In this document: positions 24,463 through 33,908 of the stretch, one piece after another
How the letters are laid out: every line of letters starts with the position of its first letter
Position numbering within the stretch: the stretch's first letter is position 1
Origin: Nitzschia sp. pyKryTriq1
Taxonomy: Eukaryota; Bacillariophyta; Bacillariophyceae; Bacillariales; Bacillariaceae
Reading direction: 5' to 3'
DNA: 40,000 nt
Assembly: GCA_956465555.1 (NCBI GenBank)
Contig: OY101126.1
Span: 1-40,000, forward strand
Translations under genes and position numbers: made by a program
Notes under the pieces: generated by a model
Told to the model about the DNA's origin: nothing
The model's database searches: none
Seen by the model: only the letters and a program-made list of their open reading frames with translations

Positions 24463-26834
24463 TTCCTCATCGTAATCATCATCGTCGTCCAGCATCTCAG
24501 TTGTCATCATTGGATCCAAATGAACCAAATCATGGTCGCTGGCCCAATCCAGGGCCTTTAAAATATCCTCTTGATCATTTTGATCATTATCATCATTGTC
24601 GTCGTCGTCAGTGGCATCGACCGGTTGAAAGACCAATTCGATCGATGCCTCACTATTAGCTCTACGCTTGGTCATCGTCCTTCGTGTTTGTCGTTTGTCT
24701 TCTTCTTCTTCTTCTTGTGGATTTTCCAAATCTTTTCCTTCCTCTTCCCCCATAACAATTATACTCAAATCCTCTTGCAAAAAGGTTTGATCTGGACTGC
24801 CGTCGTTACTGCTGCGCTTGGTTTTTTTGTTTTTGTTTTTGTTGTTCTTGGAAGACGAGGAAGAACAAGAAGAGGAAGAGTTTCTTGTTTCGACAGTTTC
24901 TTGTGTTTCGGATCGATGCATCTGATACCGCGAAAGAAATCCTCGGAGCATCGTCGACATTGGTACTGTCGGCCTTGAAAGATGATTATTCGTCGTGGTA
25001 GTGCCGATCATGCTGGAGGATGATGATGATTCGCCTTCGTCGCAAGCATCCTTGACTTGCTTGGTGTGATTAGTAGAAGAAGTGGTAGTAGTAGTAGTCA
25101 GGGTCGATCCTCCTTGTTCTCCCTGATGGTGTCTTCGTCTCTTGTGTGGGATGGTTCGTTTTCCACTACTACTACTTTTCAAAGACGACTTTTTGGACAA
25201 TGAAGAGTCAACGAGACCAAATCCATAAAGAGTCACCAACCCTTCTTGGATGCAATAGTAAGATGTTGTGGTACGAGTCGCTCGTTCCTTGGCATAGGAA
25301 TTCAAGAGTTCATTCGAGACACGTTTGCTGCGAGTACCGGCAGAGGAAGAAGAAGAGGGCGTCGATGCTGATGCCGATGCTGATACTGATGATGTTGGCG
25401 AAGAAGTAGAGGTAGTAGAACCGTCGGCTACTTGGAGTTCCTGATCTTGCTCTTGCTCTTGTGCTTCTGCTTCTGCTTCTGCTTCTGCTTCTGCTTCTGC
25501 TTCTGCTTCTTGTGTTAGTCCTCTCTCCAGTACTTGAGCGGTTACTAGAGGTCGATCGACGGGAAGTACCACCTTTCGACAGCACGGACAAGCGACCCGC
25601 CGCAACAACCATTCTCGTATACACGAGTGGTGAAAGACATGTCCGCACTCGATATTGGTCGACCAGGATATCTTATCTCCCACACCAAAGGCTTCTAAAC
25701 AAATGGCACAACCCGGCTTGTCAATACTATTCAAAGAAGTATCGTCATCATCATCATCATCATCAACATCTGCTTCTTCTTCTTGATTTTGCTTTTCCTC
25801 CAATTCTGCGGATGATGTTGTGGACGATGGTGATAGTTGATTTTCTTCATCCGCCGCCGCCAAAGACGACGACTTGTCGCTACTACTAGTAGTAGTAGTA
25901 GTAGTAGTTGTAGTAGCAGCAGCAGCAGTCGTCGTCGTGTTCGAATCACTCTTTGGAATCGTGTTCATCATGGCAAAAGGGTCATCGTTGTTACTGGGTT
26001 GCTCTTGCTTGGCCGATTGTTTTTCGTCATCACTGTCGGGTCCAGCAGGGGCGAGCTTCTCCAGCAAAATGGCTGCCGTCAAGGTCAAGAAGGATGATTT
26101 ACTATTAGTAGTAGATGATGAGTAGGATGATGATGATGATGATGATTTTTTGGGAAGTGACAATATTAACGTCGAGTGGTGCTGGTTGGTAGGACCGGAC
26201 GATGAAGTGGAGGAGGATTGCTTCACATTTCGACAATATCGGTGCCGAATACAGTCGCAGACGGCATCGTGTGGTTGCACTCTCTATTGTTGTACGAGTA
26301 AAAGTAAGAGAACGAGCAAGAGAACAAGCAAAAGGATGAGGATGCTGTGAGCTAGCATAGTCCAATCTGCTGGGAATCGGATCGTGTCGGGTCCTTCCTT
26401 CCTTCCTTCGCACAGTATTTCTACTAGCTAGCTGCTACTAGCTAGAGCGTACGTACCTTTGTAATCAGCCATCCATCAATGGTGGCATATCGTCGATCAA
26501 TTTTAGCTTGTGGGACGGGCATTCTTCGTTTGATCATGTGAATCAATGGTGGAATAGTCACAAACATTAAAATAAGACAAAGCATGGCAATCAAGGCAAT
26601 CAAAATGGAAACGACGGCCATGTTTTGTTGCTGATGTTGTGTTTGTTGTTGATGTTGATGTTGGGCTTGACCAATTCCAGGATGAATCCATTCTTGTGGA
26701 TCAAAAAGGTCGGGTAGAATCGTATCCGAAGTATTAGTATTGGTCGTGTTGTCGTCGTTCCATGTTGGCGTCGTTGTCGTCATCAAAGTAGGTGCCAGAG
26801 TCGATAGGTCATGATCGTCAGCGTTTGACGTCAT
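24436..26834 (-). CDS. Membrane-anchored RING-H2 E3 ubiquitin ligase
   Basis: Two exons: 26834-26457 (126 codons, ATG at 26834) and 26283-24436. The 173-bp intron has donor AAAG/GTACGT and acceptor CAATAG/AGA. The joined protein has 741 residues. Residues 1-70 are Thr/Asp/Gln-rich and probably luminal. One transmembrane helix spans 72-95 (MAVVSILIALIAMLCLILMF). Next comes a conserved-looking juxtamembrane segment, RRYATIDGWLITK, spliced to RVQPHDAVCDC. The RING-H2 finger occupies about 318-361: C-A-I-C, then C-G-H and H-H-S-C, then C-P-C-C, an intact zinc-ligand set. The rest is Ser/Thr, acidic, Ala-Glu and Gln tracts. Such proteins transfer ubiquitin from an E2 to membrane or cytosolic substrates; the substrate is unknown. 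The exon 2 frame has no early ATG of its own, which supports the splice. The C-terminus appears truncated by a 25-bp duplication. Confidence 0.85.
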
Positions 26835-28075
26835 GATGTTGTGGTTGCTGGTCGTCCTATATGGTGTTGTTGAATATAGAATCCACCACGACGCCCACTA
26901 CTGCAGCCGCAGAAACCAGCCACAGAACCCCTTCCAAGTGTGTGTCGGATGGGAGAAATTCCGACTTTTTGTTTCTTCTTCCTTTTCTTCTTGTTCTCCT
27001 TTCGGCGCACACTCGATTCGTCCTCTCCGTACAGACAGTGGCTGCCAGTAATAGTACAATCAATCCACTGCTGCTAGCTGCTGGAATGGAGGCTGTCGTG
27101 GTGTAAGCAAGGTCGAAGCAGAAGTAAATGTTATTGTTGTGAAGGGAGGAAGAAAAAAAGAAAGAAGGTAGGCCCAAACACTGGAAGCCACCAATATCAT
27201 GATGATCATCGCATCAGCATCATCTATCTTTTCCTGCATCCGCGCGCACAAAACACATCTTCTTTTCTCGCTTCGTTCGCTCGTGTAGAAGAAGGCGGGA
27301 AACCGGTCCGCCTTTCATGTGGACGATACGCGTGCCCGCCGAATTTCCCCTGCTGACATTGTCGGATGGAGTGGTCGGCGTGTTTATGCAAGCCTACAAT
27401 CATGGATATAACATGTTGGGGTGCGCCCAAAATAAATACACGATCCAACCCGGGACCCTCCTTCTCAACGCTCGCAACGGAAAATGGAGTTGTCGCCTTG
27501 CGTGCGTGCGCGTTGCGACTCTTGTCCCGTGCGTGATGATGGTGTTTCGCAAGTCCCGTGTCACGCATACCAGTACGTTCTCTGGTAAGCAATAAAAACC
27601 GCGAGGGAATCACGCGATGGAAAAATACGTGCAGTGCATTTGTAGTACGCGAAGACAATCTTCCAACGCGTAAAATACTACTGTACACAAAAACCACGAG
27701 AAATTGACCCTCCACTACTCTAGTAGAGAGCTACCGGTAGACCTTGTCTACAATTGGAAGGTAGAGAAAACCCAATGCATACTACATTTATAGAATATGC
27801 CCGTTGTTTCCATCTGACAGTGTAGGCGGCAGTAGAGATTTTTTCCATATATACCATACATCTATGCAATAGGAAACATCCATGCAATAAGTCCATACAA
27901 TAGATCAATGATTATCATTAATGGTTGATATTGAACAATATAGATGCTACTTTGTGCCCTTGCAGTGGTGTAACGAGCCGCCAACAGCTAAGACAGCATC
28001 GGTCGGATTAGTCAATACATTGACGGACGACGTCCAAACGTTAAACACAGGGGGCCATTTTGCTCTGCCCTCCTT

Positions 28076-28354
28076 TCAAACCCCTCCCCCCAATGTAGTC
28101 GAAGACCTGCGGGCTGACGTACGGACGTAGGTAAAGACGGGGGGAACATTATCGGGGATTCTCTCCTTTGGTTCCCTAGAATTGATGACGTGCATCGACG
28201 TCCTATCAGACGCCTGAGACATGTCGTAGACGTCCGATAAATCTAGTTTCAGACATCGGAACTCCGTTCTAGTCGGATTCCATTCCGACGAGCTCCAGAA
28301 TGATGAAGTCTTCCTTCGGGGGATGAAGACAAAACAACAGACGTGGTCCGACAT
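28076..28354 (-). pseudogene. Possible retroelement relic (protease-like stretch)
   Basis: A 92-codon minus-strand frame followed by sequence with scattered stops down to about 27921. It contains SDRTSMHVINSREPK followed by RIPDNVPPV, loosely like the D-x-G-A-S-x-H-V-x-N segment around the aspartic protease of Ty1/copia-type polyproteins, but with Arg-Thr where Gly-Ala would be. No long terminal repeats, reverse transcriptase or integrase motifs are visible nearby. This is a weak call from one motif. Confidence 0.2.
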
Positions 28355-29928
28355 ATCGATGAATTAGTTGCAGTTTACTTTTTACCCCTTAGTTTGTTTC
28401 AATTGCGAGGTCACTATTTTGCCTTGGGACTGATAGTTGCTGGAATCAGCGAATCAAGCCTGAAACATTGTCATGTCGCAAAACAAGTCTCAGGTCTCTC
28501 CGTGAGACATCGCAAACGTCGTCATCATCAAAAGCAGAAAGATGACAGTGAGTGACGCACGCACGAAGGAAGATGGTTTTGACCATGACGTGAGTTGTCG
28601 CAAGTCTCTCTACTACCGGTACTGTTACAGTAAAAGCAGGAACATTGATCAGGTGTTATGCTATTCATACACGGAAGTGCAAGATACTTAGGTTCGGTAT
28701 TCGGTATGCTAGAGTACTGTACTAGTAGTTGTTGTTCGAGCAGATACAAGTACTTCAGAAATGAGATGACGGGATCATGAGATGAGATGCGAGATGACGA
28801 CGACGACAAATAATGAAGTCGAAGCGGTGGCCATACTGAATAATGCTTGATAGGCCAGATCGATACGTTACAACAAGATATCCATCGAGACAAGTCAAGC
28901 CAGGCAGGTTGTTACCCTACGTACTACTACTACTACTACTACTACTCTTTCTTCGTGGTCGTAAATAAGGCTACAGTTATCATCGTTCGAGAATGCAACA
29001 CGGCTTGTACCGTCTACCGGTACCGGTATATACCGCCTACTGGTATTACACCTGATACGAGTTGGCCACAACCTTGACTATGTTATCATGAGACGAAAGA
29101 CAACAAACGCTCAATGAATAAATGAATATCTGCGGCGCTGCTGTTGCTGTTGCTCGACCATCACGCAAGTGGAAAAGGGAAGAAGAAGACGACGAAGAAG
29201 AAGAAGAAGAAAGTGCGGCCAACCATCCGTTCTTCTTGATCGATGCTGCCTCGATCGAGGACGTTCTACATGACGTGATACTATATCGACCGAGATACTA
29301 CTTGTACGATCATGTAACATGAGATTTTACGTGATGGTATTTTATGTGGTGCAAAGTGATGAGATGTGATGTGACCTTGCGCCGGCTCTACGGGTCGCGC
29401 TCTCAAGGACGATCCTACCTGATCGGTACGATCTCGCAAGCAAGGATCAGAAACAACAAGTGGCATCAGAAGCACCAACAGCACCTACAGTAGTAGTAGA
29501 GTAGTAGTACAACAACAACAACAGCGTCGCAGCTGGAACGAAGCCGATCATACCGAGTGATGCTGCTGCTGCTGCAAGAAGTCGTTCAAGCAAATACACT
29601 AGCGAGTCCGTCAAGGTAGCAGCTAAATTAGACAGTGCACTTTTTCGCTGCTTTACGATACTAGAGTAGTAGTAGTAGTAGAGCTGCTCGAAGTCAAATC
29701 GAATCAAATTATGATGACAACAATAATAATAATGATAACACTACGTGTGGTGGTGCTAGTTGAATGAACAATCAATCCTTCTCCGAACCTGATGTCGTCA
29801 TCTCCTCCGACGTTGGTGGGAGTGAGTGGTGAGGGCGTGCTTCAAGCAAGCAACCCTCGTCGTCAACTAGTAGTCTACCACCACCATACTACAGCAGACA
29901 GTACTACTGACTGTACCACCGAGGATGA

Positions 29929-29961
<33 letters not shown>

Positions 29962-30064
29962 AGACGTCGTGTGTACTACTTTTACTTCTGGAACCGAGCG
30001 GGGAGATCGACCGGTAGTACGATGTGGTCATCTTCTTCTTCTTCTCTTCCGTACAACGAAGGAG

Positions 30065-30325
30065 CAATAATGGTTTATAATACCGAGAGTAAATAAGTCT
30101 ATTTTTATACCGCTGTCACGCCACGCTATGCGACGGTTGACCCGCGGTCCGGGCTCCCGAAGGAGCGAGGTACCTTATCGTTATTTACTCACAATTTTTG
30201 TTTGTACTTTTTGTTTGTTTGTTTCCTGGGGGAATTATTATTCGGTGTTTCTGGAGGTTTGGGGGTTATTTGATGTTTCTGTGGTTTCTGTGGGGGGAGG
30301 CCCCCTTCAATAATGGTTTATAATA
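30065..30325. mobile_element. Candidate 225-bp insertion flanked by 18-bp direct repeats
   Basis: CAATAATGGTTTATAATA occurs at 30065-30082 and again at 30308-30325, enclosing 225 bp. Inside are a hairpin with CGAA loop on the plus strand (GCTCC/GGAGC near 30152-30165; TTCG loop on the minus strand), a GACC/GGTC hairpin beside it, a TTTG repeat (30198-30221) and a terminal GGGGG-AGG-CCCCC inverted repeat. The direct repeats look like a target-site duplication of the length made by LINE-type retrotransposition, so a SINE-like element is possible. No box A/B promoter or poly-A tail was found. Confidence 0.4.
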
Positions 30326-30680
30326 AGTTACTCGTGTGCTGGAATGCGGACTGTGTACCATGTATCTATGTGTGTATATGTGTATGTGTGCATGTATATA
30401 AATATGTACTAGTAGTTATGTGTTTCAAAATGGTGTGCTCGTAAGAACAAAACTGGTAATAAGAAGCAAGAATGTGTTCGTGAAACAGAAGAACAATAAT
30501 GACAATGAAGACAATGATGATGGTGATGGTGGTGGGGGTGGTGGAACATGAAGATTTGTGGTGGTGGTTGTTCTAGTACGGCTGCTGCTTCTGCTGCTGC
30601 CGCCAGTGCAGAAGTACTTGTTGACTAGTACTGCTTGTTTTCGTCGTTGGTTCGTTGGTTGGTTGGTTGGTTGGCTGGTT

Positions 30681-32150
30681 TTACATGGACACGCGACGAG
30701 ACATCATCGTCATCATCATCATGCTGCGACGAGTCTCTTCGAGGTATTCGGCCACATCTTGTGCATCTTGTTCTCCACGAAGTGCGGCCTCGCGTTTCGA
30801 GCCCATGGATTTGACCATGTAGTCGTACGCTAGACCTTCCTCATTATAAAAGAACGAAGTGCCGCCGCCGCCGCCGCCGCTGCCGCGTTGAATATCTTGT
30901 TGATCCAAAACGGAATCCCATGCCTTTAATCGTGCTAGCTTGAATCGAGCATGATTGTGTTTCATCAACTTTTCCAATCCGCGAAGACAAAAGTTGCTGT
31001 TGTTGCTGTTGTTGTTGTTGGTGCTGGTCTTTGTTTTCTTCGTTTCCTCTTCTTTTTGCGTATTCTTGTTCTTGTTCTTTTGGTGATGATGATGAGGAGA
31101 AAAGATGGTGCGACGTTGTTTTTCGTTTCGACGTTCTCCTCGTCGTAGTTCTAGTAGTTCCTGTAGTTCCTGTTCTTGTTCGGCACGTCTCACTAATTCC
31201 ATCGACTCTCGACGCATCGCCTTGTAGTCCTCCTTTTGAAACCATAGCTGCTGCTGGAAGGCTGCTCGATCACCACCACCACCACCACCACCACCACTAC
31301 AACCATTATCATTATCATTATCATCCATCATCCTCATGAGATCTTGTACCGGTGCCACCATTTTGATCGTGACGGATTCATGAAAGGTCAACGAGGCACG
31401 ACGAGTCACTGGAGTCGATTGACCGGGAAGCATGACTTGAAATTCACGGATTCCACATTGAATCGAGGCGCGACGAGGAGTAGTAGTAGTAGTAGTACTA
31501 CGACGGCCTCCAACAATATCATCGTCATACGAAGAAGCAGTAGAAGTGGTGGTGGTGGCTTTCATGGAACTTCGACGAGGAGTGGTTGTTGTACTAGCAG
31601 CAGCAGCAGCAGCAGCAGCAGTAGTGCTGCTGGGGGTGGTGGTGGTGCTGCTGCTGGAGGTGCAGCTCTTTTTCCTGCGCATGGGAGCGACCGCCGTACT
31701 ACTACCTGTAGTAGTAGTAACGTTGGGAACGGCAGCAGCATCATTCTTGTAGCCATAGTAGTGCTCTGTAACTGCTGCTACGGATGCCTCGTCCTCCTGG
31801 GCGTTGTTGTTCTTGTTGGAAGCGACATCTGGCGCCCCATCTCCGTAGCCATACTCGTCCTCCTGGGCGTTGTTGTTCTTGTTGGAAGCGACATCTGGCG
31901 CCCCATCTCCGTAGCCATACAGATCTTTCAAGAAATCAGCAGCAGCAGCAGCAGCAGCATCATGATGATCATCCTCGCTGGTGCTGCTGCTGCTGCTGCT
32001 GCTGGCGGTGGTGGGGGTGGCGGTGGGGATGGTTCTATGGCCGATGCAGTACTTCTTTCGGCCAAACCTTGTCGCTACGGTGGCTGGCGAAGCTGGCTCA
32101 TCCAAGTGATGCTGCTGAAACTGATTAGTTCTTGATAGTACTCGTACCAT
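30681..32150 (-). CDS. YGYGD / RGLE / EQ family protein, member 2
   Basis: 489 residues from the ATG at 32150 to the TAA at 30681-30683, single exon. It is a clear paralogue of the gene at 21896-23020, with the same motifs in order: YGYGDGAPD twice (78-86, 100-108) in a duplicated 22-residue unit; RRSS and RRAS sites (192-195, 226-229); LPGQSTPVTRRASLTFHE (241-258); LWFQKEDYKAMRRES (302-316); CLRGLE (388-393); WDSVLDQQDIQ (411-421); a helix with REAALRGEQDAQDVAEYLEETRR (453-475); and a C-terminal RRVSM. Between motifs are Ser, Thr, Ala, Gly, Asn and His homopolymers missing from member 1. No signal peptide or membrane helix, so probably cytosolic or nuclear. Function unknown. Divergent from family member 3, with 1.76 kb between their starts. 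Confidence 0.82.
   Translation of the reverse strand: MVRVLSRTNQFQQHHLDEPASPATVATRFGRKKYCIGHRTIPTATPTTASSSSSSSTSEDDHHDAAAAAAADFLKDLYGYGDGAPDVASNKNNNAQEDEYGYGDGAPDVASNKNNNAQEDEASVAAVTEHYYGYKNDAAAVPNVTTTTGSSTAVAPMRRKKSCTSSSSTTTTPSSTTAAAAAAAASTTTTPRRSSMKATTTTSTASSYDDDIVGGRRSTTTTTTPRRASIQCGIREFQVMLPGQSTPVTRRASLTFHESVTIKMVAPVQDLMRMMDDNDNDNGCSGGGGGGGGDRAAFQQQLWFQKEDYKAMRRESMELVRRAEQEQELQELLELRRGERRNEKQRRTIFSPHHHHQKNKNKNTQKEEETKKTKTSTNNNNSNNSNFCLRGLEKLMKHNHARFKLARLKAWDSVLDQQDIQRGSGGGGGGTSFFYNEEGLAYDYMVKSMGSKREAALRGEQDAQDVAEYLEETRRSMMMMTMMSRRVSM
31788..31919. repeat. 66-bp in-frame tandem duplication
   Basis: Units 31788-31853 and 31854-31919 are identical and encode two 22-residue copies of the segment containing YGYGDGAPD and an Asn/Asp/Glu tail. 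A third degenerate trace (YYGY) lies just downstream in the protein. The duplicate preserves the reading frame. Confidence 0.95.
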
Positions 32151-33908
32151 GATGCTGATGATGGTGATGGTGATTGATGCTTTGCGTTGTTGTTGTTCTT
32201 GCGGTATGTAGTAGTGTGTGGTGCTAAAGTTCTTTGCGTTCCGTCTTGCGTTATTTGTTTAATATGACAAGAGAGAGAGAGCGAGAGAGAGAGAGTGGAA
32301 GATAAAAAGTCTCATTCTGACGACAGAGACAACAAGAAAACCAACAAGAGCATCGAACTATAACTCAGCATCATCGAAGAAAGAACAAAGAGAGCCCCGG
32401 CCGATCGATCGCGACCTTCGCCTTGCGCCTTATTTTATTATTGTTATGTTATTGTTTCGCGCTCGGTTCCCGCCATGTTCACAGAACTTTGGCGTTTGTC
32501 TTTTTGTGCCCCCTTCGCTTTTCTCCTCGAGTTCTACTACCGGTACGTACCGGGTACCGGTACAGTACCAGTACAGGTACTCTGGTAGCTACTCTACTTC
32601 GTGGAGTACCGGTAGAGAGTTCTGCACGGTCCGTCCCCAGACTGGTGACTGGTGACTGTTACTGTACGTTCGTACTTGTGCAGCACAGCTTGCTGGCAGA
32701 ATCGTCAATCATTCATCACCAGTCATCTATCCATGGATGCATGAATGACTGCATGAATGACTGCTTGTCAATTAAAAAGCGGTCCACAGATAGCGCGTTT
32801 CTGAAGTAGTAGCGCACGTGTGTCATGATGTTCCCCACGTACAATCATCATCTATTCATTCGTTTCTGTCAGATTATTTTTGTCAACGTCAGTCATCATC
32901 TACCGTTAGTATCGACCATCATCATCATAATATTTTTTTATCCATCCTTCCTCGCTACAGCAGTACTTGCACTAGCTCCGGCCCCATCCAAGCAAGGCAA
33001 GCGAAGTATCTACAGAACTACTACTTGTACAAGTTCGGTTTCTGATCCTCGCCTTCCGGGCGCTGGCGTTGAAGTCTCGAATTCTCCGGGCCCTGGCGTT
33101 GAAGTCTCGAATTCTCCCTTCGCCTACTTCCTTCGAACTCTTATTATTGTATATGCCTGACATTTTCAAGTATAAAATGTCACCAATCCGAACTCTTGAA
33201 CATTTTTTTTATATAATATTCGTTACGCACGCACCGACCAAATAGTGCCTCCTCCGTCCAGAGAGAGAGGATTCAAAAGATTGAATACTACTTGGGCCTG
33301 ATGAGGCTTATAAGGGCTTAATCGTAAAGAAGTTTCCGGAAGGAAGAGTATGTGAATTCTGGTTCTTCATCAGGGGGAGGGGGGGGGGAGAATGTCTTTG
33401 ATAATGACAGTGGAAGTCGTACGTGCAAACTATACTACAATAACGGAACAAATAATAATAATTATGATGATTCTTCTTGAAGTGCGTAAAGCGCCATGAT
33501 CGATGATCGAGGGCCATCTGCTGCCACTGTGTGCGTGGCGAATTTAACCCAATCAATAATCATCCATCAAAGTCCCATCCTTTTATCCCATCAATCAAAA
33601 TCATCCATCCAAATAAGCAAGGGATCATGGCGAAGCGGCATTGATAAAAAGAAACCCACAAGAAAGAGAATTTCTACCACGCAAAAGCTTCACGTTCGTA
33701 TACAGTAGTTCCACTTTCTCTCTCGCAGCTCTCTTCGTTCCGCATTTTCTGTTGATATATGCTACTTCATTACTCTATTACTCTACTACTCTATACTCTT
33801 CTCTAAAAAGAAAGCGCCGCAAACAAACGAAAAGAGCAACCCCAACTGTCTTCTATCAGCAGCATAGGGGCAGCAGTAGCATAGGACGAGGAGCAGCACC
33901 ACCACAAT
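32151..33908. other. Divergent 1.76-kb region between family members 2 and 3
   Basis: Shared upstream region of two related genes. It contains a GA run (32270-32296), dense GTAC/ACCGGT palindromes (32536-32615), GACTGGTGACTGGTGACTG (32639-32657), ATGAATGACTGC tandem units (32741-32764), a 30-bp tandem repeat, and a poly-G stretch (33373-33388). A 111-codon frame at 32825-33160 has a hydrophobic N-terminus but runs through the 30-bp repeat and is not called. Confidence 0.45.
33055..33114. repeat. 30-bp tandem repeat
   Basis: Units 33055-33084 and 33085-33114 share TCCGGG, CTGGCGTTGAAGTCTCGA and ATTC, with one base difference (GCGCTGG against GCCCTGG). Confidence 0.92.

Larger units (their letters stand above)
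26835..30680. other. 3.8-kb gene-poor region
   Basis: The largest gap in the window. The left end is the RING promoter. A 92-codon frame at 27317-27595 (+) has fairly normal composition but no support. The region 27920-28360 has a possible retroelement trace. Further right are CTAG and TACCGGTA palindromes (28610, 28720, 29005-29045), a run of ten TAG triplets (29932-29961), and an insertion-like segment at 30065-30325. From 30360 to 30680 it is GT-rich (GTGTGTATATGTGTATG, TTGGTTGGTTGG) and forms the 3' side of family member 2. No tRNA or rRNA was recognised. Confidence 0.45.

Noticed and set aside
27317-27595. 92-codon frame on the plus strand (MWTIRVPAEFPLL...)
   Set aside because: The minus strand is open over the same stretch, there is no signal, motif or neighbour support, and the tail becomes basic and random-like.
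30120-30180. HDV-like ribozyme (sequence CGCGGTCCGGG..CCGAAGGAG resembles part of one)
   Set aside because: No 5' strand able to pair as P1 lies upstream and the nested pseudoknot order cannot be formed; the likeness is limited to short hairpins.
31344-32135. Long plus-strand frame opposite family member 2
   Set aside because: It is the antisense shadow of triplet-rich coding sequence; the minus strand has the conserved family motifs.
32825-33160. 111-codon frame with hydrophobic N-terminus (possible secreted peptide)
   Set aside because: Its second half is a translation of the 30-bp tandem repeat, and the hydrophobic part is an ATC/ATA run.
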